Shown here: in pieces, positions 11,655-22,426 of the stretch | Layout: each line of letters begins with the position of its first letter | Position numbering within the stretch: position 1 is the stretch's first letter | Program-made: the position numbers and the translations under genes | DNA from: Aselliscus stoliczkanus | Taxonomy: Eukaryota; Chordata; Mammalia; Chiroptera; Hipposideridae | DNA length: 64,000 bases | Reading direction: 5' to 3' | Assembly (NCBI GenBank): GCA_033961575.1 | Contig: CM066736.1 | Coordinates: 7,101,501-7,165,500, forward strand | Notes under the pieces: generated by a model | What the model was told of the DNA's origin: nothing | The model's input: the letters and a program-made list of their open reading frames with translations, nothing else | Databases searched by the model: none

Positions 11655-12323
11655 TCAGGGCTGGGCCCGGTTCCTGAGCCACTGGCTCCTCAGGGCCCTG
11701 ACCTCCTGCCCGTACCACTCGTGCAGCTGGGTAAAGGAGGCGGCGTCCAGAGGCCCGTTGGGCACCGAGGCCCGCCGGCGGGGTGGCAGCGGTGGGGGCT
11801 CGGGACCAGGCCGCGCGCGGGCGGCGGCGCCCGTGGGGGCGGCGGGGAGCTCTGTGCTCCAGACGGCACAGCCGTTTTCCTTGGCGGGGAGGGCGCGGGG
11901 CCGGGGTGGCGGGCGCGGGCCGCCCCCTGGCTGCATGGCGGCCAGCTGCTGCTCCAGCTCGCGCACCACCAGCCGCAGGTAGTCGAAGCTGGCCCGCGAC
12001 AGGGCCTTCACCCAGCGCTCCATGGCGGCCTGGCTCTCGGCGGCCAGCACGTAGGTTCGGGCCCGGGCCCCCGCGAAGCGCACGGCAAAGGCGAACTCCT
12101 CGGCGGCCTCCACCAGCTCCACGGTGCAGCCCTCCAGGATGATGACCCCCACGGGCTCCCGGCTGGCCGGGTCCTCGAAGTAGAAGAGCATGTTGCCGCG
12201 CAGCACGAACCAGCGCCGGTGGTAGGCCGTGTGCCGGCCGCCCTTCTTGTACAGGAAGCCGGCGTTGTCCACCGGCGCGTCGCAGGTGGCGTAGAAGGCC
12301 AGGCTGCGCTCGTTCAGTTTCAT
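11655..12323 (-). CDS. PHETA1: PHETA1 / FAM109A (Sesquipedalian-1), PH-domain endosomal adaptor
   Basis: The protein has 222 residues in a single coding exon. It starts [20 protein letters not shown], as in known Sesquipedalian-1. A PH domain spans about residues 17-113: [10 protein letters not shown] first strand, [10 protein letters not shown], and the conserved C-terminal helix Trp104 in [11 protein letters not shown] short amphipathic helix follows (about 113-130, [18 protein letters not shown]), then a Pro/Ala/Arg-rich linker (131-190). The C-terminal F&H motif is Phe197-x-x-x-His201 ([10 protein letters not shown]), which in this family binds the ASH-RhoGAP region of OCRL and INPP5B. 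PHETA1 acts on early and recycling endosomes and in endosome-to-Golgi traffic. The start is supported by GCCGCCATGA and by a splice acceptor 17 nt upstream. The human protein is 249 residues as I remember it; the deficit lies in the Pro-rich linker, while the PH domain and F&H motif are intact. The stop follows RNRAQP. Identification is very secure. Confidence 0.97.
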   Translation of the reverse strand: MKLNERSLAFYATCDAPVDNAGFLYKKGGRHTAYHRRWFVLRGNMLFYFEDPASREPVGVIILEGCTVELVEAAEEFAFAVRFAGARARTYVLAAESQAAMERWVKALSRASFDYLRLVVRELEQQLAAMQPGGGPRPPPRPRALPAKENGCAVWSTELPAAPTGAAARARPGPEPPPLPPRRRASVPNGPLDAASFTQLHEWYGQEVRALRSQWLRNRAQP

Positions 12324-12340
12324 GGCGGCGAAGCGGGGGC

Positions 12341-12359
12341 CTGCGGAGGGGGGGGGGGG
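12341..12359 (-). other. PHETA1: PHETA1 coding-exon splice acceptor with C-homopolymer tract
   Basis: On the minus strand the intron ends CTGAGCAG, then a run of 12 C, then TCCGCAG. The exon begins at 12340, 17 nt before the ATG. The AG is at 12341-12342 and the C run at 12348-12359. A tract of pure C is a less usual polypyrimidine tract than one rich in T. Confidence 0.7.
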
Positions 12360-12454
12360 CTGCTCAGGGTCTGTGCCCAGCCAGGACAGCTGTCCCGCAC
12401 GTGGCCACGCCTGCGGGTCGCCCAGGGCCTCACCCTGGCCTCACCGCCACCTCC

Positions 12455-12830
12455 GGCTGCCATAAACAATCAACACCCTTCTTTCACAAATGAGGAAACT
12501 GAGGCTCCAAGAGCGGTGCGGCCTGCCCCGGGCTCACACTACCCAGGACTCAAACCTGGGTCTGACTCAAACCCTGGCCCCAGAAGCCAGGCTCATAACC
12601 CTCCCGCTGTCCTCCCCCACAAAATAATGGTGAGGATTCCTACTGCATGCCAAGCATTTTACATATCTTAACTCATCTCGAAACAAACCTTAGTTGGCAG
12701 GGACTAGCCTGCCCCCGCCACCCCTTGACAGACGGGGAAACAAAGCAGAGAGGTTAGTGACTCACCCAAGGTCACAAAGCATGTTGGCGGAGCTGAAATT
12801 CAAACCCAGGCCTCGTTTCAGGCCCTGCTG
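12455..12830 (-). repeat. Two MIR fragments in tandem
   Basis: The plus strand shows ATGAGGAAACTGAGGCTCCA (12490s) and ACGGGGAAACAAAGCAGAGA with CCCAAGGTCACAAAGC (12735-12780). Both are the reverse complement of the MIR core. Confidence 0.65.
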
Positions 12831-12969
12831 TTTCCATCGTCCCCGGGGACCAGACTGGCTGCCCTGTGCTCCCTTTCAGGTCCCAGCTCTGATTTCATAA
12901 CCCCACTTGGATTCGCCTGTCCATGAACCCATGCTATCAACAGGCCCTATGTCAGAGGGTTGTACGGAC

Positions 12970-13440
12970 TTCATTCATCAAATGTTTATTAAGCACCCAC
13001 TGTGGGCCAGGCTCTGTTCCTGACCCTAGGATAAAGCAGTGAACATGATGGAGGGCCAATGCTCTCGTGGTGCTGACATGCTAGTGGCGGGTGAAGGGGG
13101 CAGATAACTAACAAACAGATAAAATGCATCTGCCTGATGGTCTTCAGTGCCGTACAACATCTAATACAGGGAAGGGAGTCAGGCGGGTTGGGGACAAGAG
13201 GGGAGTGGGATTTGAACAGGGGGTCAGGAAAGGCTGTACTGAGGAGGTAACACCTAAGCAGAGACCTACAGGAGGTGAGGGAGGGAGCCCCTGGGACTTG
13301 CGAGGCAGAGGGAACAGCAAGCACAAAAAGGTCCTGAGGTGGGAACCTGCTAGTGTGCCTGAGAACAGCCAGGAGGCCAGTGAGGCTGGAGCAGAACGAG
13401 GAAGGGGAGAGGCAGTGGAGGCAGTCAGACAGGCAGAAAA
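12970..13440 (-). repeat. L2 LINE 3' fragment
   Basis: It opens TCATTCATCAAATGTTTATT with a CACTGTGGGCCAGGCTCTGT block. GGCTGTACTGAGGAGGTAAC and GAGGGAACAGCAAGCACAAA follow in the usual L2 order. Reversed and diverged. Confidence 0.6.
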
Positions 13441-13989
13441 TTTTGTGGTGAAATAATCCAGAAAGGGGGCCCAAGGGCTGGCCCACACCTATGGGGAGGG
13501 GATGGGGCAGCAGCATCCTGTACTCATAGTGGAGGAACCTAGCTCTATCCAGCTTCCCCAAGGAGCACAGATGGGGCGGCACTGGCTAGGTCGGACTTAT
13601 TGGGTGGTGGTATGCAGCCCTCAATACAGCCACTCCCTCCCTTGGGGTTTTCCACGGTCACTGTGAGGACCCACCTATGTTCCTGCTTCACAGCCTCACT
13701 CTACATAGGACAGTAGCTACATTTCCTAAGAGATAAAGTATGTGAAGTCCCTGGAATGCTGTAGGTGTTCAATTAATGTTTATTTCCCAGCCTGGGTGGT
13801 GCCTTACTCAGGGCCTGGAGGAATGAGGTATGGGTGGTGGCTCTCCGGGGAGCACCTGGCCGTAGTGGAGCCCAGTCAGTCAGCCTGACCCAGGGAGCAG
13901 GGGGCGATTGCTCCCAACCACATCCACCTCATCTCACCTGCCTATGCAGTCAAGGAAGACTTCCTGGAAGAGGCAACAGAAGCTGATTG

Positions 13990-14480
13990 CATAGCCGAGG
14001 TCAGCCGGTGCCGACCTGGTAACCAGGCCAAGGCCGGAGTCCCAGCTCCGCCTCCCTGTGTAACTTCAGACACAGGCTACCCTTCTCTGGGCCTCGGTTT
14101 CTCTCTCTGCAAAATGGGACTCATGCATTTTCCCCCACAGCCCAATAACCCCGTATGGACCCCAGCCCCATTTCTCACAGAAACCATCCACCCTACTTAT
14201 CCCATTTTCCTCCTACCTCTCAGGCTACCACTCACCTCCTTGCCCTCTGCCCAGTCTGCTCTCAGCGTGCTGTTCTCTGGGTTCGAATGTCAGCTCTGTA
14301 GTGTCCACGGTGTGGGATCTCAGGCAAGCTTTAGGCCTCTCTGAGCCTCTATTTCCACATCTGTAAAATGGGATCATAACAGCACCTAAGTCAGGGTTGT
14401 TGTGACAATGGCAACAGTGATTACATGGAAGGCGCTGAGCATGGTGCCGGGCACAGTATGTGCTTAGAAGTGGCAGCTGT
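13990..14480 (+). repeat. MIR fragments
   Basis: Two copies: about 13990-14120 (CTGGGCCTCGGTTTCTCTCT, CTGCAAAATGGG) and about 14265-14480 (CTCTGAGCCTCTATTTCCAC, CTGTAAAATGGGATCATAAC, and the tail GTGCCGGGCACAGTATGTGC). Confidence 0.65.
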
Positions 14481-15235
14481 TGACACATTCTTCTCAGCCA
14501 CCCTACATGCTCCCCTCAGCACTGTCTCAGCAAATGGCCTTTGGCTTCTCCCTTCACCCGCACTGTGACCACTTCCAACCCTTCCAACCTCTTCCAAATC
14601 AGTGGCCTAATCTCTGCCCGCTGCTACCTCCGTACTCTAGGCCCCCTCATTGCTGGCCTGGACGGCTCCATCCAGCAGCTCCCTCTTCATTGGTCTCCCT
14701 GCCTCCACCCTTGTCCCTTCCCTGTCCATGTTCTTCAGGGTAAGAGCCAACCCCTTTCCTGAAATCCATTCCCCATAGAGAGATCCTGTTAAAACCAAAC
14801 CCACCACACCACTCCTCCACTCTGCACCTGCCCGTGGCCCCCTACTTCTCTCAGTATAAAATTCGGTCTTCCCCGTGGTGTCCAGCTCCGTTCCCCTTGC
14901 CCACTCAGCTTCAGACACCCCGGTCTCCTTACTGTTCCTCATGTTCCCACCTCAGGGCCTTTGCCCTAGCTGTTCCCCCTGCCTGGAATGCCCTTCCCGT
15001 ATCTTCGCATGGCCGACTTCTCATCCTTCAGTTTCAGCTTGACCGTCACCTTCTCAAGGAGGCAGTCCCTGACCACCCTCCCTATACAAGAGACTCCCCC
15101 AGTCACTCTGTTGTACCCCAACCTGAAATTACCTGGGTCATTTTTGCCTGCTCTAGGAGAGCAGGGGGGGTTTGTCTGAATTCCAGCATCTGGCATGGAG
15201 TTGGTGCCGAAATACCTGTAAAATGAGTCCAACTG
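14480..15235 (+). repeat. L2 LINE 3' fragment
   Basis: Motif order fits L2: CTCAGGGCCTTTGCCCTAGC, CCTGCCTGGAATGCCCTTCC, TCAAGGAGGCAGTCCCTGAC. Open frames crossing it are fossil LINE debris. Confidence 0.6.
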
Positions 15236-15385
15236 TCATCTTCTTAAACCTCCCAACAGCCCCATGACAAGGGGTCTGTTCCCCATTCCACATTCACAGA
15301 TGTGGAAACTGAGACACAGAGAGGTTAAGTCATGTGCCCAAAGGTACAATGCTGTGCCCAGAATCAAATGCTCTAGGCAACTGGC
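15235..15385 (-). repeat. MIR fragment
   Basis: The plus strand shows GATGTGGAAACTGAGACACA, then GAGGTTAAGTCATGTGCCCA, the reverse complement of the MIR core. Confidence 0.65.
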
Positions 15386-15764
15386 CCAAAGGGACTGATC
15401 TTGGGGTCCCTCCACCCCATTAAGGCCAAAGAAAGAGCAGTTTCCCTCATGCGCAGCAAATGGGGCCAGCCAGGCCAAGGTCACTGGTGACATAGGACCC
15501 TGCTCTGTCCATGGCCCCTGCTTCCTCCAGCCTCAGCAAGAAAGGGTGTGTGTGTGTGTGGGGGGGGTGGCGGCGCAGGAAGCATCAGGGGCACAGGCTC
15601 TGGCCTCTGGGAGGGTCTGCTCCCTGCTTATCTCCTCACACTCCTGTTTTCCAAGACGTTCAAAGTCCATTGTGGGCACTGCTGCCAATTCCACAGCTCA
15701 TGGCCAGACCAGCTCCTCTCTGATTTCAAGGCCAAGTTCTCGCCTCCTCCATCCAGTCCAGGCT

Positions 15765-15915
15765 GGAGGGCCTTGAAAAAGTCACTTCACCTTTCCAAGC
15801 CTCAGTTTCCTCATCTGTCAGTGGGCTGTGGAGAGGATTCAATGAGCTAAAATGAGGAAAGACTGCTGGCCAACTGTGGGAAAGGCACCAAACATATTGC
15901 TGTTAAGAGTTGGGG
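15765..15915 (+). repeat. MIR fragment
   Basis: It shows AAGCCTCAGTTTCCTCATCT and GAGGATTCAATGAGCTAAAA. Confidence 0.65.
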
Positions 15916-16513
15916 TTTTCACAGCCTCATCTATAATCTGAAAACATTAACATCCACCCCTCCGGGGAAGGGTTGAAAAAATTAATCCTGAAGAGGCATT
16001 CTGCATATTGCTTAGCCGGCAGTGAGCACTCAGGAAAGCTGTCCAAAAGGCAAATAATGAGCTCAAGGTCTCCAGGGACACGGGTGGCCCAGAATCCTGG
16101 ACTCTGGGGGAAACTGCAGTATGGCATTTTGGCACCCACTTCAAGGAAAGAAACCAGACCACAGGTCCTGGGGTTGACTCCAGCTGCTACAGTGTCCCCC
16201 AGCAGTGGGCATGCAGGAGAGGGTGTGGCAGGTACAGGCAGAGAAACGTGTGCTGGGAACCATGAGGCCGGGGCCACAGGGGCGTCTGGGCGCCAGTGCC
16301 GGGCTAGCGGCAGTCCCACTGCCATAACTGAAGCCCAGCTCTGATCCTAGCTGCACGCTGTCCCTTCCTGTCGTGTGGGAGCTCTCTGGAGTTTCCTAAA
16401 GGGCAGCCGGAGCCCGGGATGGGGTGGTCAACGGCAGAATGTGAGTGCCAAGTGGAGGGCTTGTCCCCCGACTTTAAAAGGCGGCAGAGGTCCCATATGG
16501 GGCTGGGGGAGGA

Positions 16514-16516
<3 letters not shown>

Positions 16517-16558
<42 letters not shown>
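16517..16558. repeat. (GT)21 microsatellite
   Basis: 42 uninterrupted bases of GT. It lies in PHETA1 intron 1, about 190 bp past the exon 1 donor in the transcribed direction. Confidence 0.95.
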
Positions 16559-16559
<1 letters not shown>

Positions 16560-16582
16560 GGAGGGGAATCATCGGCCAACTA

Positions 16583-16600
16583 CCCCCCCCCCCCCCCCCC
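16583..16600. repeat. C18 homopolymer
   Basis: 18 consecutive C on the plus strand (G18 in the PHETA1 transcript), 24 bp from the (GT)21 run. Confidence 0.9.
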
Positions 16601-16639
16601 GCTGCTGGGGTCCCTCATGGGGAAATTACCACTCCTGCG

Positions 16640-17110
16640 TAATCGCGCTTGGGCAGGTCCCCATCAGAGGTCTCTCCAGGCGGCCGGGCCCTGCCCCGCG
16701 CGTCCCCTCTGCTGGGCTTCCCGCAGGTTCGCGCTCCAGGCCGGCCTTACCTCGCGGCGAGGCCTAGGGCGGGCGGCGGTGGCGGCGACGGGACGAGAGG
16801 CGCAGGGCCGCGGGGAGGCCTGGCCATGGCCCGGGACCCGCTCGGTGGTGGTGGCGGCGGCGGCGCTTTGTCTCCCGGGCGGCCGAGCCGGCGCAGCCGC
16901 GGGAGAGCGCGCCGGGGACGGAGGGAGGTGGAGGCGGCCGGGCAGCCAGCGACCCGCGGGCGCACCCCTTTAACCCTTGCAGGCCCACCGCCCCCGCCTT
17001 TGTCCCGCCCGCCCGGCGGGGCCCGGCTCGGCCCGGACTCGCCCCGCCCCTGCGAGCCCGCCTCCGCAACCGCGCTTAAAGGGACGGCGACGGGTTCACG
17101 AGTCTGCAGT
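16640..17110 (-). promoter_or_regulatory. PHETA1: PHETA1 CpG-island promoter
   Basis: A dense CpG island with many CGG/CCG runs and GC boxes (for example CCCCGCCC and CCCGCCCG near 17005-17045). It coincides with the non-coding first exon inferred from the donor at 16750. There is no TATA box. The start site probably lies between about 16900 and 17070 on the minus strand. Confidence 0.7.
16751..17000 (-). other. PHETA1: PHETA1 non-coding exon 1 (5' boundary approximate)
   Basis: The 3' edge is set by a good minus-strand donor, GAG|GTAAGG (exon ends at 16751, GT at 16750-16749). The 5' edge is not determinable from sequence; it is placed inside the CpG island. No start codon here is in a frame that obviously leads into the coding exon. 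Confidence 0.5.
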
Positions 17111-17419
17111 GCCTTCTCCCAGGAGAGAGTCGGATCCCTGAGAGTCAACAGGCTGCGGGTTCTCCCTGAAAAAAAACATCGGGATCCTAGGCAGGACCGC
17201 ACCCCGAAGCCCCAGGCCTGGAGTCCGAGCTCCCCGCTGGCTAGCGTTGCCAGGTTTAGGAAATTTAACGCCCAACTCAATTGAAAAGTCACTCGAAATG
17301 CTGAAAATGTGAGATTTATAGGGAAAAAAAAGCTGAATACAGGATATTTCGGGCGTTCTGATAAAGTCAATAGAGGCTGTACTATATGTCCAGGACCCCT
17401 TGCTCCATGGGAAGAGGGA

Positions 17420-17497
17420 AAGTTCTGGAAGGCCTTAGAGAAATTGCTTCACTTGTCTAGGCCCCAGTTTCCTCATCTGTAAAATAAAGACAGTCAC
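17420..17497 (+). repeat. MIR fragment, interrupted by the next SINE
   Basis: It shows TAGGCCCCAGTTTCCTCATC and CTGTAAAATAAAGACAGTCA, then stops where the SINE at 17498 begins. Confidence 0.6.
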
Positions 17498-17925
17498 GGG
17501 CGGCTGAGTGGCACCGTGGTTAAGAGCTAGCTTGGGATGCCAGCGGCCCGGTTTGGATCCCACATATGAGGGCCAGTGACACTGCCCTCTACAGCTAAGA
17601 TGGTGAACAACAGCTCCACCTGGAGCTGGGCTGCTGTGAGTCCCCGGGATGGCATAGCTGCAGCGGGCTGCCATATGCTACAGTGAGTGGCCAGCAGCCA
17701 GCATGAGCAGCTGGCAGCCGGTGTGAGCTGCCAAGAGCTGCTGCGAGCAGCCATCCAGAGGCCGGCGACCGATCTGCCTCACTCGAGAAGAGCGCAATGA
17801 TGATACCATTGCGCCAGTGAAGCGATGTCCTCCACAACTAGATTGAAGAACAAAAGGACAGCAACTTGTCTGTTCCCCTTCCCCAATTCCCTAATAAAAA
17901 ATTTTTAAAAATCTAAAAAAAAAAA
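17498..17925 (+). mobile_element. Full-length tRNA-derived SINE
   Basis: Head GGGCGGCTGAGTGGCACCGT with a B-box-like GGTTTGGATCCC, then GTGACACTGCCCTC. A body rich in CAGC/GAGCTG follows, then the distal module with GGCGACCGATCTGCC and an AATAAAAAATTTTT tail. It is the longest single copy of the family here and shows the complete module order. No clear TSD was found. Confidence 0.85.
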
Positions 17926-18187
17926 GTAAGCATAATGTATAACAGGGTGACTATAGTTGGTAACACTGCACTGAATAACTGAAATTTGCTGAGAGAATAG
18001 AACTCAAATGTTCTCTCCCATAAGTGCAAATATATATACACTGTAAATATGGGAGGTGATAAACATGTTAATTAGCTAAACGAAGGAATATTTTCACAAT
18101 GTATATGCATTTTAGATCATCACGATGTACACCTTATCTTACAATTTTGTCAATTTTACCTCAATAAAGCTGAAAATAAATAAAAGA
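17926..18187 (+). mobile_element. L1 3' UTR/3' end fragment
   Basis: It shows GGGTGACTATAGTTGGTAAC, then TGGGAGGTGATAAACATGTT, and ends TTACCTCAATAAAGCTGAAA, the typical 3' end of mammalian L1. 5' truncated. Confidence 0.8.
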
Positions 18188-18194
18188 TACAGCT

Positions 18195-18672
18195 CCCAAA
18201 TTTTTAAAAATCACCAGCAAAAAATATAAAGGAACAATTCAGCGATGGTTAGTATAATACATTCACAATGTTGTGAACGTTAGTACATTCAGTGTTGTGA
18301 CCCTATCCCTTCTATCTGGTTCCAGGACATTTCTATCACTCCAAAGTAAAACCCTACAACCAGTAGCTCCACCCCATTATCCCCTCCCCCAGCTCCCAGC
18401 AACTACTAACCTGCTTCCCGTCTGTGTGGATCTACCTATTCTGCACAGTTCATATACATAAAATTACACGCTATGTGGCCTTCTGTGACTGGCTTCTTTC
18501 ATTCAGCATCATGCTGCCAAGTTTCCTCCATGTTACAGCACATGTCAGTATCTCCTTCCTGTGTGGCTGAGGCATATTGCGTTGTCCGGATGGACCACAT
18601 TTTGCCAGTCCTTTCATCCGCTGCTGGACGTTCAGTTGTTTCCACCTTTGGGCTATGAATAGCCAGGCATCT
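18195..18672 (-). mobile_element. L1 3' region fragment, antisense
   Basis: The plus strand reads as reverse complement of the L1 ORF2 end: CCCAGCAACTACTAACCTGC, TGTGACTGGCTTCTTTCATT, CAGCATCATGCTGCCAAGTT. Frames are broken. Confidence 0.75.
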
Positions 18673-18829
18673 TTGCAGCTGGAACTGTAGAGGACTGGAA
18701 AAGGGGCAGTGATTCAGAAAGACTGGAAAGGGGAATTTGAGAACCAGAACTGGGTTGTGGCTACCATTACCAAGTCCTGACGATTTTACCTCCAAACCGT
18801 GTCTCGAGTTTGTCACTTCTCTATGTCTG

Positions 18830-19245
18830 CCACCACTTCCCCATCTCAGGCCTCTGTCATCTCTTGCCAAGTTGGCTGCAGTAACCTTCTCTCAGGTCTC
18901 CCTTCTGGCACTCCAGCCCCTGCACCCACTGAATACATTCTCCGCTGAAGGATCCTAGTAAAACTTAAGTCAAATCAGGTCATAGCACTGTCTTGCTCGA
19001 AGCCATTCCATGGCTTCCCACTGCCTCAGGAGTAAGTCCAGACTGCTCTCTGTGAGTGGCAAGGCCGCACTTGTCTTGGCCTCTGCCCACCTGTCCAGCC
19101 TTTTCACACACACCTTCCTATCTCTGCTCCCCCAGCATTGGCCACCTGGCTTCCCTCTGTTCCTAGAATGCACCACACTGTGAACCTTTGCACATGCTCG
19201 TCCCTTCCAGGACTCATCCTTCAAGCTGTCACTCAGGGGTCACCT
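18830..19245 (+). repeat. L2 LINE fragment
   Basis: It shows AAGCCATTCCATGGCTTCCC, CTCAGGAGTAAGTCCAGACT and TTTGCACATGCTCGTCCCTT, in L2 order. Confidence 0.6.
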
Positions 19246-19339
19246 CTTCCAGGAAGGCATGTAACCCCCCCCCTCCCGTGCAAGTCCCACCCTGATGAGC
19301 CTAATGCTTTCGTTTCCTTTAGTCAGTCATTCTTTCAGG

Positions 19340-19752
19340 CAATATTTAGTGAGTATCACTGTGTCCCAGACACCAGGATATAAGTTAAAAGGACAGATAA
19401 GTACACACATGTTCATAGCAGCACTATTTACACTAGCCCAAAGGTGGAGACAACCCAGGTCTCCATCAAAGGATGAACGGGTACATTTAACATGGTCCAT
19501 CCGTACAATGGAATATTACTCAGTCATAAACAGAAATGAAACACTGGCACATGCTGCCGTGTGGTTGAATCTCAAATACATTATGCTAAGTGGGAGAAGC
19601 CAGACACAAAGGGCCACACATTGTATGATTCCATCGATATGAAATGTCCAGAATAGATAAGTCCACAGGGACAGGAAGCAGACCATTGGTGGTCACCAGG
19701 CACCACAAGGGGAGGGAGAGTGGGAAGTGATTGCTTAACGGATAGAGGGCTT

Positions 19753-19785
<33 letters not shown>

Positions 19786-20060
19786 CTGAGCCCTCCTGAC
19801 ACCTGTTGACAGCTCAGCGGCAGCTCAGCTCAGGCTGGGCATCAAACTACTGTTGCTCAGAACTCAGTTCGCACTCTTGAGCAAGCTCTTAACCAACTGA
19901 GTCACTCGGCCGGCCTGAGGGCTTACCTTTTAGGTGATGAAAATATTTTGGACCTAGACAGGTGGTGGTCGCACAATATCGTTAATTCACTTTAAAATGG
20001 TCGATTTTATGTCATGTGAATTTCACCTCAGTGAATTATTTTTTTTTTTAATGACACGCA
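19340..20060 (+). mobile_element. L1 3' end fragment interrupted by a SINE
   Basis: The sense L1 end shows ATGTTCATAGCAGCACTATT, CAATGGAATATTACTCAGTC, ATTATGCTAAGTGGGAGAAG and GATGAAAATATTTTGGACCT. The SINE at 19754-19916 splits it. The terminal part (TTTCACCTCAGTGAATTATT) resumes after the SINE. Reading frames are broken. Confidence 0.8.
19754..19916 (-). mobile_element. tRNA-derived SINE (second type) inside L1
   Basis: Minus-strand head GGCCGGCCGAGTGACTCAGT with a tRNA-like body, then poly(A). TSD GAGGGCTTA at 19745-19753 and 19917-19925. Confidence 0.85.
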
Positions 20061-20139
20061 AGTGTTCCTGCCCTCCCTTACCAAAGGGGAAAAAATAAGG
20101 CAGCAACATTCATACAGTACATTAGATGGTGTTAGGAGT

Positions 20140-20690
20140 CAAGGAGAAAAATAAAACAGGGGAAGAGCATAGGAATTGTGAATGAGGGCGGTGAGTTGTC
20201 ATTTTCACTGGGCGGGGCCTACAGAAGGTATCTTTTGAGTAAAGACCTGAAGGAAAGAAGGGCACAAGCCATGCAGATCTCCAGAGGGAAAAGCATTCCT
20301 GGCAGAGGGAACAACAAATGCAAAGGCTCAGAGGCAAGAAACATGTCAAGGAACCCAGTATGGCTGGAGCAGAGAGAGCAAAAGGAGAAGAGAGGGGAGA
20401 TCAGCGAGGCCTGTGAGCTTTTCTCAGAAGGCTGGTGAGATAAGGAGGACCCACCAAGGAGACGAGATGAGAAGGCACAGAAAACGAAGTAGGGGGAAAA
20501 CCAGGACAAGGCAATTGGAGGTGGCATAACTGGGTTTTATGGCTCTGTGCTAACCTGTGACACCTCCCCACCACCCGGGTTAGAAGGTAGATCCATGAGG
20601 GCAGGGAGTTTCCCCTGCTTTGTCCACTGTTGTGTCTCCAGCACCTGGCACAGTGCCTGGCTCATAGAAGGTGCCGGATGACTGGGACAT
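20140..20690 (-). repeat. L2 LINE fragments (mixed orientation)
   Basis: 20140-20480 is antisense L2 (GAGTAAAGACCTGAAGGAAA, GCATTCCTGGCAGAGGGAAC, ACAAATGCAAAGGCTCAGAG). 20570-20690 carries the sense L2 3' end (CATGAGGGCAGGGAGTTTCC, CAGCACCTGGCACAGTGCCT). Confidence 0.55.
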
Positions 20691-21619
20691 GACTCAGGGC
20701 CTGAGCCAGTTCCAACCCACAGGACCTGCCATCTTGCATTTAGATCTTGGCCTCCCAATCCTTTCTACGGATCCCCGACTTCGTTCAGTCACCAGCAGGA
20801 AAGACAGTGGTCCAAGCTAGGGTGTGAGGCAGTTTCTTTCCACAATGGCTGCCCCACCCCAGAAGTGGCCAGGCCCAGCCAGCCCCAAGAAGGAACTGAA
20901 ATTGTCCACCACAAATACCTGGCCCAGGCCACACACTGGGAGAGGGGAAGTGATAGGAAAGGCCCCCTGGACCTCAGGGGCCCCCCTCCTCCGGCAGAAA
21001 TAGGGGAGAATTGGGGACCCGTGCACCACCAGCCTGAGGCCTGGGTCCTGGGTGTGAGTGTATTTTTGCTGAAGGTGTGGAGACCTGAAAGGTCTTGCTA
21101 ACTCATTCCAGGGTGTCAAAGGGAGGGTTGGAGAGCCCTGCTGTAAAACGTGGCATTGCTGACTTCTCTTCATCCCTCCATTATTCACAGAGCCACTCAC
21201 CGTCCCCTTCCCAAACCCTCTCTTCTCTCTTCTGCTGCAAACCACCGAATTCCTCAATACTTCCTCCCAAAGAGCAATGGAAACCTCCTCTGAGTTTCAC
21301 CTGCTCCTTATCAATAACCAAGATGTATTGCATATCAACCCAGGGCCAATTCCTTTTATACAAACCCTTATATATCATCCTCAAACCAAGGCTCAGAGAG
21401 AGTGCGTAACAGGCCCATGGCCCCACAGGAAGAGGCAGACCTGGAGCTCCAACCCAGAAGACCAGAAGGGCTGCCTTTGGGATGTGTTTTTCCTCCTGCT
21501 ATATCAGGTCAGAACCTGAAGGGAAGTAGGGTTGGTGGCCTTGATCCCTGAGCCATACCCACGATTGCAGGTGGCAGGGGAGATCTTGCTTTTGCCTATA
21601 AAACCTCAGACTCTAAAGC

Positions 21620-22010
21620 AACTGGTAAACATACCTGGAAATGAAATGATTTAATGTGCACCTGTGGGTTCCAATCCCCACTCTGCTATTTTCAAGATGT
21701 GTGACCTCCATCAAGTCACTTTGCCTCTCTCTGCCATGATTTCCTTATCTGTAAAACTGAAGAAATAACAGTCCCCATCTCATAAGGTGTTACGAGGGAT
21801 TTCAAGAAAAATAGCTAACATTTACTGAGCACTTACGTACTGCGTTGTTTTGCTTCTCATGACAACTCTGAGAAGTGGGAATGAGTTTATCGCTCCTGTT
21901 TTACAGGTGAAGAAACCAAGATTAACTGGCTTGCCTGAACTGATGCAGCAAGCAAGTGGATTTGAACCCAGGCAGCCCAGAGCGTGAGTCTACACCTGCT
22001 GTCCCTCTGG
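21620..22010. repeat. MIR fragments, sense then antisense
   Basis: The sense copy has GATGTGTGACCTCCATCAAG and CTTATCTGTAAAACTGAAG. The antisense copy has TTTACAGGTGAAGAAACCAA and a GCAAGTGGATTTGAACCCAG block. Confidence 0.6.
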
Positions 22011-22259
22011 GTAATCATATAAAGCCCTCAGGACAGCACTGGCCCATAGTTAGCGATCTGTCAGACGTTATCACCGTTTCCTGCTCACAAGCTTTAGTTG
22101 TCAGTTCAAACATCTTTGAGTAATGGAAAATTTAAAAAACACAATGAAGTCACTATCTGGGAGACAGTGTTTGGGGTTAAGAAAATTAAAATATAGGGCC
22201 CTTGGGGAAAATTTATAGTTTAAAATTGTTTAATTAAAAATATTGATTAAAAACTAAAA

Positions 22260-22400
22260 AGTTTGAGTGACAGACCTGGGTTCAAATCCTAACTTGGAAT
22301 CTGAGTAGCTATGTGACCTTGGGCAAGTGACTTCACCTCTCTGATAGGGTTGTTGGAAGGACTCACTGGGCTTCAAGACCCTTGTTAAGTTGTCGCTATC
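22260..22400 (+). repeat. MIR fragment
   Basis: It shows AGACCTGGGTTCAAATCCTA and GTGACCTTGGGCAAGTGACT. Confidence 0.7.
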
Positions 22401-22426
22401 TGTTTATGTAAGATCAGCCTGGGCAA

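Larger units (their letters stand above)
12341..16750 (-). other. PHETA1: PHETA1 intron 1
   Basis: Bounded on the minus strand by a GT donor at 16749-16750 (GAG|GTAAGG) and the AG acceptor at 12341-12342. It contains MIR and L2 fragments and two simple repeats, listed separately. The rest (12830-12965, 13450-13985, 15385-15760, 15920-16500) holds nothing I recognise. An additional 5' UTR exon inside cannot be excluded. Confidence 0.65.

Noticed and set aside
11721..12671. 316-residue plus-strand ORF opposite PHETA1
   Set aside because: Antisense shadow of the PHETA1 coding exon with no protein family features; it runs on into MIR sequence.
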